Notes: a model not told the origin generated them from the letters alone. 64,000 bases of DNA from Dendrolimus kikuchii (GCA_019925095.2 CM034407.1:19660710-19724709), one strand, 5' to 3'. Positions 32,295 through 42,539 are shown, numbered from the stretch's first letter. Numbers and translations: made by a program.

Positions 32295-32530
32295 CATACA
32301 TACATACATACATAACTTCACGCCAGTTCCCTTGCGGGGTAGGCACGAACAACAGAGTGCCATTTAGGCTTATTCTTACACACCTCACTTGCCTCTTTGA
32401 CATTCATAACTCTTGTCATGCAAGCTCGTTTGTTCTTAAGGCTCCTGACATCACCTTCTGCTAGTACACGATCAATTTGATCATGGAAGGTGTGTCGTGG
32501 CCTTCCACGACTTCTGCATCCATCCACTAA
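32295..32530 (-). mobile_element. RTE-A copy 12 (subfamily b)
   Basis: A ~235-bp 3' fragment with the GAGGC and GGCACTCTG variants and an AAGCTTGCATG-type change shared with copy 26. No target duplication is visible. Repeat family P begins about 25 bp beyond its 5' end, which may have disturbed that side. Confidence 0.88.
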
Positions 32531-32554
32531 TATATATTCTAATATTATATATTA

Positions 32555-32870
32555 GAGCTAGGCATGTTTGCTGAAGAGTTTCTTGCGCCGTTTCTTCTCT
32601 GCAAACCACAACATGTTGCGAAGCGGTAGTAAATAAAATTAGGCTCCCATAGAGTAAATAATAACCATAAACAAAATTAAAAATAAATAATGAAAACGAA
32701 CAAGTTGGCGGTAGGCTAAATAAAACTTTAACAATACTCATTGACACTTGACATCTTTATCTTCCGCGATAACGGCTACTGAAAAGTGGCAGAAACGTCC
32801 GAATAATAAAAATCAAATAAATTACCGCGCTTAAAACCGTTAAAACATAGTTTTATTATGTATACTAGTC
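32555..32870. repeat. Repeat family P, copy 2
   Basis: It matches 13590-13880 and extends to the end AACCGTTAAAACATAGTTTTATTA, which is the outer end of the palindrome arms at 10380-10559. The CCGTGATCACGG motif appears here as CCGCGATAACGG. Confidence 0.7.
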
Positions 32871-33018
32871 GCGAAAACATAAGAAAATATTTGTTGTATG
32901 TTGTTTATTAAGGTCGTTTGATGACCTGAGACGCACAACTCGCAGTGCACAAGTGCCGCACATGATTGTGATCGTAATACGTACTAGTGTATTGTTTCTT
33001 ACGTACTTATATGTAAAA

Positions 33019-33253
33019 CTAGCTGTGTCCGCGACGCCGTGGAATTTGTTTTCAAAGCCCCCCCGATTTAGAAACATTTTTCATTGCTGCTCCGCTCCCA
33101 TTGGTCTTAGCGTGATGATATATAGCCTATAACCTTCCTCGATAAATGGGCTATCCAACACTGAAAGAATTTTTCAAATCAGACCAGCGGTTCCTGAGAT
33201 TAGCGCGTTTAAACAAACAAACAAACTGTTCAGCTTTATATATTAGTATAAGA
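33019..33253 (-). mobile_element. Helitron-like non-autonomous element
   Basis: On the minus strand it starts TCTTATACTAATATATAAAG after an A and ends CGTCGCGGACACAG plus CTAG before a T. The interior contains AAACAAACAAACAAAC and CCTGAGATTAGCGCGTT, phrases typical of this widespread insect repeat. It is 235 bp and non-coding. Confidence 0.65.
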
Positions 33254-33259
33254 TACGCT

Positions 33260-33770
33260 GTATATATAAATAAATAATAAATTCTAGCAAAAGTTAATCA
33301 TAACTATAACCCACAAGACAACGAAGGGTAATTTAGTTTCAGACTGTGTAGCAAGTAGTCCGCAAGTCCATGGCACGTACCCAACTCGTAGGAGTCCCGC
33401 AGGCATTGGGTTGAAATGTCACGCCCCGACAATTACGCACACACTAGCATTCCGACAGACGGTTCAGTTCTGTTCACTGATGAAGTGAATAGGGGAGCAG
33501 ACAGTCAATCAATTGAAATACATTTTATCGTCTCGCAAAACGTCATGATATCATAATTTGTGCATGTTTAAAGAAGTCAAATAGCGCAGTGAATTGTATG
33601 AACAGTAATTAAAATGACTTTTTAAAAGTAAGGTGATAAGATGATATTTGAAAGCCTTTTGTTTTATATGTAAAGGATGTTGGAATTCTTCGTGACACGT
33701 GTCCACGTCACTATTCTCAAAGAATTGTCAGAACTTTTAAAGAGTTATTAATTACCATTTCTATTATATA
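33260..33770. other. No gene recognised
   Basis: Contains a GC-richer patch (33370-33450) without a supported frame. The remainder is AT-rich and unassigned. Confidence 0.4.
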
Positions 33771-33778
33771 GACAAACT

Positions 33779-34042
33779 AAAAAAACCGACTTCAAAAACT
33801 AGGAAGTATAAAATAACTTATTTCTAAAGCTATTTTTAATTATAATATCTTATTTTTTATATATATTATTTAAAACATCTTAAAGTCGGTTCTTGGTAAT
33901 TTTCAAAATATAGTTTATGTTTTATTTCGCACCGACTTCAAGATGTTTTGGGTAATATATATAAAAAAATAAGATATTATAGTTAAAAATAGCTTTAGAA
34001 ATAAATTATTTTAAACTTTTTAGTCTTTGAAGTCGGTTTTTT
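33779..34042. mobile_element. Fold-back MITE with AAAAAACCGACTTC ends
   Basis: The two halves are inverted copies over roughly 110 bp: AAAAAACCGACTTCAAA at the left and TTTGAAGTCGGTTTTTT at the right, with inner arms such as AAAATAGCTTTAGAAATA. The inner turn also contains GTCGGTT and ACCGACTTCAAG, so the element is built from nested inverted repeats. The CCGACTTC end is common in insect genomes. Decayed related sequence may continue to about 34330. Confidence 0.8.
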
Positions 34043-34436
34043 AAACGAAGTTTTTTATTATTTGTTACTTTTTAGTGTCTAGCTATGGGTAGAAAGGTGC
34101 AGGGCGCCTTAAAAAATATAGGTTCCAAGAAATGGGAACGGAAAAAAATCATAAAATGTTCATAAAATGAAAACTACTGGGCCAAACTATGTTAAATTTT
34201 TAGGGGACCAAATGGCAACTATTCCGCATCAAACTAAAGAAGAATCACGTAAATCGGATCATAAATCTCGGCGTAATCGGTGTACATACATAAAAAAAAA
34301 TACCAACATTATATTAAATTTGTATGTATTTGGCCCCGAAAGATTGACTTCATTTTATATCGCAAACTATACCACACCCGTCTATATGTAAACTACATAA
34401 ATGACAAAACTTGACAAAAATGACAAAATAGATAAC

Positions 34437-34531
34437 ATGGTCCAAGTCGACCAACTGGACCCAGTGGATCCAGTGGACAAAGTGGACCCAACTGGCCTAG
34501 TGGGCCCAGTGGTCAAAGTGGATACTAGGAC
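34437..34531 (+). repeat. 9-bp minisatellite, locus 2 (inverse of 22818-22890)
   Basis: Roughly ten degenerate units of the type GACCCAGTG or GATCCAGTG follow each other. In one frame they read DPVDPVDKVDP. There is no sign of a host gene around the repeat. Confidence 0.75.
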
Positions 34532-34805
34532 ACAGTGTAGGTTATTTCTAGTAGTTTATTCTACCGTTACATTTAGATCTTGACTTAATTTTCTATTGAT
34601 ATTTTTGTTACTTATATAAGTGCTATATATTTATTTTCTAATTCTAGTTTTATGACGCTGAGTTAACTTTTTTATTCCTATTTCTAGTAGTAGGTTCTTA
34701 ATCTATTGTATGTTCTGGTTACAACCAACACTACGTTTTATTTATAATGATGATTTCACAGCTACTCTATACAATAAGACGCAAAGTACACTTAGGCTAG
34801 ACTAG

Positions 34806-35269
34806 TGTTACGAGTTACAGGACTCGAATTAAAATGCCGTTGGAATTATTATAGAGTTTATTAAAACTATACAAACACGAGGAACAAAGATAACTGAACA
34901 CAACCAGTGCAAACGTAATGCACGATTCAATAACACGCGCAAAGTCCGTCACTAAATAGATCACCGAATGTACGCAAGTCTCGCCTTGATCGTGGTTATC
35001 GCTCGACTGCCGATCTCTCCATTGCGCCATTGCTTTATACTGCAGCAATACAATACGTCTGCCCGACCGAATTTCTTAGAATCAGTTCAACATACCTGGC
35101 TAATGACTACCATAAAAGATTACAATACACAATGGGCTATTTTCTTAAGTACAAATTTTAAACACAAAGTAAACCAAAGAAGACAGTCATAAATAGTTTC
35201 AATGTTATTAGCTCAAACGCCGGCGGGTAATAAATGTGCTTTGTCTGCAGGTATGCAGGTGGCCCAAAT
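34806..35269 (-). mobile_element. Solo-LTR-like repeat, copy 2
   Basis: The ends are TGTTACGAG...TTGTAACA, a 6-bp terminal inverted repeat with TG...CA. The flanks CTAG and GTAG are a possible imperfect 4-bp duplication. It is similar to 14144-14657 over most of its length. In minus orientation it carries TTTAATAAACTC near its 3' end, a possible poly(A) signal. Confidence 0.55.
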
Positions 35270-35597
35270 TGTAACAGTAGTATCTATCACCCACATCAAC
35301 TTCAGCATAATTGTAGAAAAATTAATAAAGATACATTTACAACCTATTTATGAAAAACACGTTCATTATTCTTTAATCGTATTACCAAGCACATGCTAGT
35401 TCAAAATCTAATAATCGTGCACCAGGAAATGCCTGTAATAGGTCGAAAGTGCTCTGGAATCCTTTTACGTGAAATGGGAAACAATCGAGCGACCTAATTA
35501 GTTCACAGCAGATGTCGCCGACTGGATGGTCCGGTTTTGCAAAACTGCTGGCTCTTTGCTTCGAAATGAGCAAGTACTTTCATCGAGTTTCTAATTA
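35270..35597. other. No gene recognised
   Basis: Sequence between the LTR-like repeat and the Helitron-like element. The short frames here have no motifs. Confidence 0.4.
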
Positions 35598-35769
35598 TCT
35601 ATACTAATATTATAAAGAGGAAAGATTTGTTTGTTTGCATTGAATAGGCTCCGAAACTACTGAACTGATTTGAGAAATTCTTTCACTATTGGCAAGCTAC
35701 ACTGTCCCCGGTTGACATAGGCTATAAAAAAACCTTAGATACACGTGCGAAGCCGGGGCGGGCCATTAG
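35598..35769 (+). mobile_element. Short Helitron-like element
   Basis: It starts TCTATACTAATATTATAAAG after an A and ends GTGCGAAGCCGGGGCGGGCC then ATTAG before a T (CTAG mutated to TTAG). TTTGTTTGTTTGC and the AACTACTGAACTGATTTGA motif are typical of the family. It is 172 bp and internally deleted compared with 33019-33253. Confidence 0.6.
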
Positions 35770-35873
35770 TTTTTAACCATCACGACGATGGCAATTAGAT
35801 AAAACTTTATTTAAAATAAACAATTAGCAAAAGTTCCATATATACAATACTTTTTAAGCCGTAGGCGGGCCTA

Positions 35874-35913
35874 CCGCTTAAAGTGGTTTCTTCCAAGAAA
35901 CCACTTTAAGCGG
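35874..35913. other. Perfect 19-bp hairpin
   Basis: CCGCTTAAAGTGGTTTCTT pairs exactly with AAGAAACCACTTTAAGCGG, separated by CC. The 2-base loop argues against a microRNA precursor and for a palindromic transposon remnant. Confidence 0.6.
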
Positions 35914-36490
35914 CTTTTTAATTTTTTGGAGTTAGCTTATCACACTAAATTAGATTCTCTGACTGTCAGAAAGTAAAAAATTGCATGTATTTCGATTTTA
36001 CCATTAAATACTTTTACTAGCCACAAAAACCTATAATTTCACGGGTAATCTCCGCAACATTGATCTAATCTTGCGTTGACGGTGGTGTAGAAAAATAGGT
36101 AATAGATAAAATAGACATATACATACCTACTTAAATTAATCTAGAAATTAATACATATACACATGTGGACCTCGTTTGGTATCAGGCAATATGGCTGAAG
36201 CAATTGTTTGAAATTATAACTTGAAACTTCATACTTGACACTGGCTACATACATAAATCAGGCAAACATATATTTTAAAAGAAATTAAAATTAAAAAGAA
36301 AAACAATTTCACAACATTTAATATACTTCTATTCTAAGGGGAATTTTTAATTGCACCTCTATTTCAAATTCAAGCAAACTAAATCTCTCGACTAATAACC
36401 CACTGCATATCAGATAAATGACTGCGTTACAAATTAACTACTTCCTTATCTAAACATATTTTATTAAAACAAGCATAAAAATAATAATAA

Positions 36491-36748
36491 TATAATATAA
36501 TATATAATATTCGGCAGACAAACACACATATTGTATATCCCCAAATTAAGCAAGTTACGCTTGTGTTATGGGTAATATACAACGGACTACTCTGGGGCCG
36601 ATCCCAGACACCCAGACCATAGTAAATAACGGAGAAAATACGTTTTCCGAAATTTACTATACCAGGAACCGAACCCGGAACCTCTGCGTTGCAGTGAGGT
36701 ACGCCGGCAAAGGCTTAGCCCGCTCAACCACAGAGGCCGTCTTAATCA
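36491..36748 (-). mobile_element. tRNA-headed SINE (family S3), best copy
   Basis: On the minus strand it begins GACGGCCTCTGTGGTTGAGC, with an A-box-like TGGTTGAGCGGGC and a B-box GGTTCGGTTCC. The body CCGTTGTATATTACCCATAA follows, and it ends in a TAATAATA-rich tail. This fits a tRNA-derived SINE transcribed by RNA polymerase III. Confidence 0.8.
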
Positions 36749-36928
36749 AAATCAGATGGCCTTTTTTATCTAATTTACAACGAAAATCTAGCTGAAACCA
36801 TAGATATGCAGATTTTAAGACAAAACTACTCACCGTATAACAAAAATACTGATTTGCACACTAAATTAACAATCTTACAACGGAATTTCTTGGTCGGTAT
36901 ACTTCATCAGAAAAGCTGCTAATATAAA

Positions 36929-37096
36929 CTGATCTGGGACGGTTTTCCTGTACTATTAGTCGGTACTACTGATAAAACTAAGAAGTTCCATCCTCTTTGT
37001 CTGGCCGTTTCTACTTCTGAACGAAAACAAGATTTCCAAATGTTGTTTGAAGCTCTTCACAACAGCGCTTTCTCCCTTTACACATGCTCTTTATAA
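36929..37096 (+). pseudogene. MULE-type transposase fragment
   Basis: A 55-codon open stretch reads LIWDGFPVLLVGTTDKTKKF, HPLCLAVSTSERKQDFQMLF and EALHNSAFS. This pattern (G-P-V-x-x-V-G-T-T-D, HPxxLAVxxxE, DFxxxFxxL) is the start of the MULE transposase catalytic domain found in insect zinc-finger MULE proteins. Upstream there is a stop or frameshift (near 36925) and downstream a stop, so only this piece is recognisable. Confidence 0.65.
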
Positions 37097-37099
37097 CCA

Positions 37100-37590
37100 A
37101 AAGAATTAATTGTCAAAAAAACTGAGTTACCTTACCGTTTTGCAATTGTTAGTGCATATTAAGATTACACTTAGTTGATTTTTTGTGCACTTTAATTAGA
37201 TAAATATGACTGATTAACTGGTGTTTCGTTGGAAATAACTGATGTTCTTAACAGTTTAATAGGTGATGGAGTTAAAAAAAAATAATCAGTTATCAGTTTT
37301 CAGAATTATCAGTTTTACTTTTGGTTACTAAATAGTCATTCAGTGAAACAGTTTAGCTTTATAGATCAAACAGTATATTAGATTTGATTTATTTGATGAG
37401 CAAGTTTACTGTGCAATTCAGTATTTTTGGTGGTAATTCCGAATATTTGATTAGAAAAAATCGGATTTACAGTTGTAGGATTAAATACTACCCCGATTCT
37501 AATAAGAGGGTAGACAGTTAAATCTATCTACAATGTGAACATAACAGGTCTGATGAGTTTAAAAATAAGAAAAAAGCCAGGGGGCTAATT
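37100..37590. other. No gene recognised
   Basis: AT-rich sequence with no recurrent repeat in this window. It may include more of the MULE-bearing element, but no ends are seen. Confidence 0.35.
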
Positions 37591-37595
37591 CGGAC

Positions 37596-37745
37596 GAACA
37601 GAGTGCTTAGTGCGAGTTTTGTTCCTACTAGATCGCGTTCAAGTTAACGCAATTTTATAAGGCGCGATTTATGTTTCCCTTATAAATCATTCGCATACTA
37701 AATTGCGTTAACTTGAACGTTCGAGAAGTAAACTCGCACTACGCA
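37596..37745. mobile_element. Palindromic MITE
   Basis: CGTTCAAGTTAACGCAATTT near 37636 is mirrored by AAATTGCGTTAACTTGAACG near 37700, and GTGCGAGTTT by AACTCGCAC further out. The ~150-bp element has no coding capacity. Confidence 0.7.
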
Positions 37746-38006
37746 CACAGATTCTGAAAATGTTACTTTTAGATTTTATCAAAGAAGTATCCGGAATGGA
37801 TGATTTGTTTATGTTTACAAATTCAATTTTTTGTTGTCGTTAGACTGGCACAACTGCTATTCATTTTGGCGCGGAATTTGAGTTGCATCGGTTATTTAGA
37901 TTAAATACAGTGGTGTTTTTAGTTAGATCATATTATTATCTAGTGTGCATTGCAGTGCATAATGGACAAAAACATCGAAAAAAGAGTATGTCTTAAATTT
38001 TGCATC

Positions 38007-38191
38007 ATACATACATACATACATAACTTCACGCCAGTTCCCTTGCGGGGTAGGCACGAACAACAGAGCGCCATTTAGGCTTACACACCTCACTTGCTTC
38101 TTTGACACTCATAACTCTTGTCATGCACGCTCGTCTGTTCTTAAGGCTCCTGACATCACCTTCTGCTAGTACACGATCAATTTGATCATGG
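38007..38191 (-). mobile_element. RTE-A copy 13, inside the mariner relic
   Basis: A 185-bp 3' fragment. The 11-bp duplication AATTTTGCATC (37996-38006, 38192-38202) is mariner coding sequence, which proves that the RTE-A insertion came later. Confidence 0.92.
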
Positions 38192-38573
38192 AATTTTGCA
38201 TCGCCAATGGAATTTCGTGTTCGGAGACATTGAAAATGTTAGGCTTACGGTGAAGTGACTTTATCAAAAACACGCGCTTATGAGTGGTACAAAGCGTTCA
38301 AAAGCGGTCGAGATATGCTGGAAGATTTGCCTCGCCCTGGTAGGCCGTCAACGTCTTCAACTGAAGTTAACGTCGCAAAAGTGACTGAAAATCCTCATTT
38401 AAGTTTGAGAGAAATAGCCGCTGAACTTTCTGTGTCTCACGAGTCGATCTGTATCATTTTAAATAATCACTTTGATATGAAACGTGTTGCCGCTCGGCTA
38501 GTCCCAAAAGACCTTAATTTTCTCCAAAAACACAATCGCATAAGAGTCGCTTAGGACACGCTAGAACGAGTCA

Positions 38574-38915
38574 ATTCAAATTCAAAAGTTTTTATTCAAA
38601 ATAAGTTCCACTAGTTAGAATTTAATTTTTACTTCCTACTCTATGTACACCGCTTCGCATCGTGTTGGTGCTGTAAAGGAGAAGAAGCGGCAAGAAACTC
38701 CCCAGCAACATGTCTAGCTAAATATTGTTTTTCTTTATATTTCATATTCTATTTATATCTCAAATTCTTTTTTTTTTAATAAGTTTTGTACAGAAGTATG
38801 TTACAGAATTACTTTTTGAAGAATTAATGGAGTTGTAGCAAACAATGCATACTCAATAAGACCAAGACAATAAGAGGAAAGAAAAATAATGTTATAGTTA
38901 TAATTCCGATCCAAC
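38574..38915 (+). repeat. Repeat family X, copy 1, inside mariner
   Basis: It shares TTCAAAAGTTTTTATTC, CGCTTCGCATCGTGTTG, AGAAGAAGCGGCAAGAAACT and AATGGAGTTGTAGCAA with 47400-47760 (inverse). Part of its core resembles family P (AAGAGTTTCTTG, GTTGCGAAGCGG). It is probably a retroposon 3' region. Confidence 0.65.
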
Positions 38916-39220
38916 TTTTTTTTTATATTGCAGGAGTTCAGCAGACAGGCAGACAGCCCACTGGATGGAAAGCGGTTACCATCGCCTATGGACTTTTGCA
39001 ACACCAAAGGTGCTACAAATGCGCTGCTGCTCTCTTAAGGGAGTCTGGAACCTGGTCACTAATGCCGGAACACAACTCAAAGTTGTTATGGCGGCATGTT
39101 CTAGACCAGGGGTGGTAGCAATCTAGTCGGGCGATGCCCTACCACTTGGTTGTGGGTTGTTTAGTCGCCTCTTAAGGCCGCAGGAAGTTGTATTCTTTCT
39201 CCGTTCCTGCACGGATAAAA
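38916..39220 (-). mobile_element. S1 SINE, full length, inside the mariner/X nest
   Basis: On the minus strand it runs from TTTTATCCGTGCAGG to the A-rich tail. Mariner coding sequence resumes within about 10 bp of its 5' end. A duplication was not resolved. Confidence 0.85.
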
Positions 39221-39345
39221 ACACATTCATGAAACGCATTGTTACTGGTGACGTTTAAGAGCTTGACATGCAAACTAGTCAACAAGCTTCGCAGTAGCGC
39301 CTTCCAATTGAACCGAAACCTAAAAAACCACGCCAAATTGGGGCT

Positions 39346-40300
39346 GTTGCAATTTTCCATAAAATACGTCGTCATATTGGAAAACCGAATGAAGTTCCCT
39401 GACACACGCCACAAAGAAATATAAGTCCTTTGTCGCGGCACGATTTACAACGGCAAGGTACACACCGGTCCAGCCGAGTATGCAATCAGTACGCTCGCGC
39501 CGGTGTGTACACGCAATATCAAAATTGCCTATGACAGACGCTCATTGTCTACGGCCAACCGCCAATATTCGAAATATCAAGAACGAGACGACGACGCAAA
39601 ATTGTACACGCGCAAGAAAATTTAATGTAAAATTACAAAATATTAAATTATACGCATTTAACAAGCAAAGGGCGCTTCATTGAAGACTTCCTACGCTTCA
39701 TCCTTTCAAAACACAAACCGGATTGTTCTTTTGTAAATGATTAAGTGTTGCAAAAATGTAGACAGATCGGGCACAAAGGGGGCCAAATAGACCCTTCCAT
39801 TGAGAGTAGTCGAACCGATCAAACGCCGATGCCCTATCTCAAACCAGCACTTTGTGGACACAATCAAACAAATACCAAATGTACAGTAGAAATTCAAACG
39901 GTACAGAACGAAGCAAAGATTTTCTTTGTCATTGTCACTTTGTAGATTTATTAATTTCGTTTAAGGGAAAATGTTTCATAGGAAAATTGTTATTTGTTGA
40001 ACGACTCTACACTGTGTAACAGGAACTCAAAAGCAGTAAATATTTAATTGTGGATATGGGTCACTAAGATAATTTAATAATCTATACCTTATTTTTCTCC
40101 TTAAGATTTTTTAAATAAAATTATGTGTTTAGGTGTTTATTAATATATAAACCATTTTCCACTTTTATATTAGATCTTATAAGTTCCTTAAGTTGACTTC
40201 TTAGCCAACTTCATTTATACATCATTAAATAGTGTAATTGATTGCAAAAAACGTGTGTGTAAAATACAAAAAGTATTATAAGCCTTTTGTTTTACCACGC
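39346..40300. other. No supported gene
   Basis: The part 39420-39700 is GC-richer (CACACCGGTCCAGCCG, CGCGCCGGTGTGTAC) with short frames but no domain. From 39950 the sequence is AT-rich. The end (40310-40378) reads GGTGAACAATAAAGTGTTG then TCTATG repeats, a LINE or SINE 3' terminus. Confidence 0.4.
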
Positions 40301-40309
40301 AACTATTGT

Positions 40310-40378
40310 CTTGTTATACATTTTTTTGTAATTTTTGTTTTGGTGAACAATAAAGTGTTGTCTATGTCTATGTCTATA
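40310..40378 (+). mobile_element. Retroposon 3' terminus with TCTATG tail
   Basis: TTTTGGTGAACAATAAAGTG followed by TCTATGTCTATGTCTAT resembles 51395-51450 (GGTGTATAATAGAGTG plus ATCTATCTATCT). Only the tail region is recognised. Confidence 0.5.
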
Positions 40379-40454
40379 TAGAAAAAAAGTTAGAACAAGA
40401 GAAAAGAAAGAAAAGACCAATTATTGGAACAGATACCACTGCATCATATGAAAA

Positions 40455-40581
40455 AGAGCGTGCATGACAAGAGTTATGAATGTCAAAGAAGCAAGTGAGG
40501 TGTGTAAGAATAAGCCTAAATGGCACTCTATTGTTCGTGCCTACCCCGCAAGGGAACTGGCGTGAAGTTATGTATGTATGT
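40455..40581 (+). mobile_element. RTE-A copy 14
   Basis: A 127-bp 3' end starting at GAGCGTGCATGACAAG and ending in the TATG tail. No duplication was found. Confidence 0.88.
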
Positions 40582-40635
40582 AATACGTTTAGTTAATATC
40601 GATACTTTTTATTATATTTAAATGTTATTGTATAA

Positions 40636-40661
40636 TATATATATATATATATGTGTGTATG

Positions 40662-40698
<37 letters not shown>

Positions 40699-40709
40699 AT
40701 GTAAATATA

Positions 40710-40749
<40 letters not shown>

Positions 40750-40752
40750 TAT
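40636..40752. repeat. TA microsatellite with GTGTATGTAA interruptions
   Basis: Two long TATATA tracts alternate with ATGTGTGTATGTAAATA. The frames here are low-complexity artefacts. Confidence 0.95.
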
Positions 40753-41114
40753 TTACATGTATCTATCAATGTATTTTATTTGGATATCCCTGTATGCATA
40801 TGTATTTATGATTATGTATGTATGTAAGTATATACTTATTTCACTTGTATATATTTATTGCATTTTTACACTTTGATTCGCTCGTTTGCTCACAACTTAA
40901 CTCAGAAAAACCTGTTACTAGCCCTACATTATAAGCACTTTTTTTGTTTGTTTGTATTATTAATATACGCTGTTGGTTATTTTTTCAATAAATAAATAAA
41001 GAAAAAATATTTAGAACTAGAACACAAATGAGAATACATTACACTAGCATAAATAAATAAATCTACAACGTAACATGCAGTAAAAAAAAAGAAGCAAGTG
41101 TAGCTCTAAATCGG

Positions 41115-41215
41115 TCCTAGCTCAGCATGTTGCTGGTTACATTAACCAGCGCTGATCTTCCGCTAGGGCCATTAAAGCGACATACACATCAGACATGGAA
41201 GCAAATTAAAAAAAA
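41115..41215. repeat. Repeat family R1u, copy 2
   Basis: Matches 12545-12650 through CTCAGCATGTTGCTGG and AACCAGCGCTGATCTTCCGC. Confidence 0.55.
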
Positions 41216-41326
41216 TATAAAGTGAAAAGAAAGTCTTAAAAAATAAGAAAAAAAAACATACCACAGCAATTGTAAAAAGATTAAGTACGTATGATTTATA
41301 TAGTTTGAGATAGTTAAGTATATCAT

Positions 41327-41626
41327 TTTTATCCGTGCAGGAACGGGGAAAGAATACAATTTCCTGCGGCCGGGCGGCCTGTCGTAAGAGGCGACCAAAC
41401 AACCCACAGGGAGGTGGTAAGGCATTTGCCCCCTGGTCTAAACTATGTCGCCATAACAACCTTGAGTTGTGTTCCGGCATTAGTGGCCAGGTTCCAGTCT
41501 CCCTTAAGAGAGCAGCAGCGCATTTGTAGCACCTTTGGTGTTGCAAATGTTCATAGGCGATGGTAACCGCTTTCCATCAAGTGGGCCGTCTGCCTGTCTG
41601 CTGAACTCTTGCAATAAAAAAAATAT
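41327..41626 (+). mobile_element. S1 SINE, full length
   Basis: All family blocks are present, from TTTTATCCGTGCAGGAACGG through CTGCGGCCGGGCGGCCTGTC to CAATAAAAAAAA. One deletion removes the GACTGGATGGCTACCA block near 41430. It serves as a reference copy. Confidence 0.88.
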
Positions 41627-41864
41627 CAATAAGAGTCTAAAAAGAGCAATATAAAGAAACACGACACAACACAGACAAGATAGGTCAGGCACATCCTCCA
41701 AATGGGAGCCATTATAATTATAGCACTGGTATCATGAACAAGATCAGCTTCGCGCACTTGACGGGCATCCAAGAACTTTTTTAATTTAAGTCTAAATCCA
41801 TGAATACTGTTTGAAGAAACAGCGCCGCACTTAGATTGCTTACATATTTAATTATGTAAATAGT

Positions 41865-42256
41865 GCATACATACATAACTTCACGCCAGTTCCCTTGCGG
41901 GGTAGGCACGAACAACAGAGCACCATTTAGGCTTATTCTTACACACCTCACTTGCTTCTTTGACATTCATAACTCTCGTCATGCATGCTCGTTTATTCTT
42001 AAGGCACCTGACATCACCTTCCGCTAGTACACGATCAATTTGATCATGGAAGGTGTGTCGTGGCCTTCCACGGCTTCTGCATCCATACACTTTTGCATTG
42101 TATATCTGTTTATTCATTCTTTCATCATTCATTCTTTCCACATGCCCGAACCACCGGAGCATTCCTTTCCTTACCTTCACCCCGACACTCTCTTTCAGAC
42201 CAACTCTCTTTCTTACATCGGTATTACGAACGCGGTCCGCGAGCGTCACTCCGCAG
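41865..42256 (-). mobile_element. RTE-A copy 15
   Basis: A 392-bp fragment, open for 122 residues from MTLADRVRNTDVRKRVGL to PARELA. The perfect 15-bp repeat AATTATGTAAATAGT flanks it (41850-41864, 42257-42271). Confidence 0.92.
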
Positions 42257-42441
42257 AATTATGTAAATAGTATTTAAAAAAACGTGACTTTCATCCCTCC
42301 TCATTATATGTCCATACCAACTTAATCTTCTTCCTCTCAATTTTTCTGTCACAGGTGCAACTTTCAAAGATCCCCTTATGTACTCATTTCTCACCTTATC
42401 CATTCTTATCCGCAGAATTATGTAAATAGCATTTAAAAAAA
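42250..42441. repeat. 33-bp duplication enclosing a LINE-D piece
   Basis: The segment 42250-42282 (the last bases of RTE-A copy 15, its target duplication and ATTTAAAAAAA) is repeated at 42409-42441 with one mismatch. Between them lies a LINE-D fragment (42283-42408, minus). Confidence 0.85.
42283..42408 (-). mobile_element. Internal LINE-D fragment, 126 bp
   Basis: On the minus strand it matches 1470-1600 (GGATAAGGTGAGAAATGAG, then GAGAGGAAGAAGATTAAG and ATGAGGAGGGATGAAAGTC). It has neither the 3' end nor the 5' end of the family, so it is not an ordinary retrotransposition product. Confidence 0.8.
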
Positions 42442-42539
42442 TGTACTATTTACATAATTAAATATAATTAATTTTAAGTCTATTTAAAGATATGTTAAAT
42501 ATGTCTACGTCGATAAAGTTGAGGTTATATATATTGGTG

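Larger units (their letters stand above)
37962..39345 (+). pseudogene. Mariner transposase relic, broken by nested insertions
   Basis: The frame starts MDKNIEKRVCLKF at 37962, is cut by RTE-A copy 13, and resumes with IANGISCSETLKML. A 1-base shift near 38240 leads to SKTRAYEWYKAFKSG, DLPRPGRPSTS and a helix-turn-helix segment LREIAAELSVSHESICIIL. A CAG-to-TAG stop falls at about 38552, then DTLERVNS. Repeat X and an S1 SINE follow. The gene reappears at 39227 with FMKRIVTGD, then MQTSQQAS and PKPKKPRQIGA. The catalytic centre beyond that is not recognised. It belongs to the mariner group of Tc1/mariner elements and is clearly dead. Confidence 0.8.

Noticed and set aside
35874..35913. microRNA precursor
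   Set aside because: The stem is a perfect palindrome with a 2-base loop, too tight and too short for a pre-miRNA.
36491..36748. tRNA gene
   Set aside because: The A- and B-box-like motifs are the head of SINE family S3. The cloverleaf is not complete, and a SINE body and tail follow.
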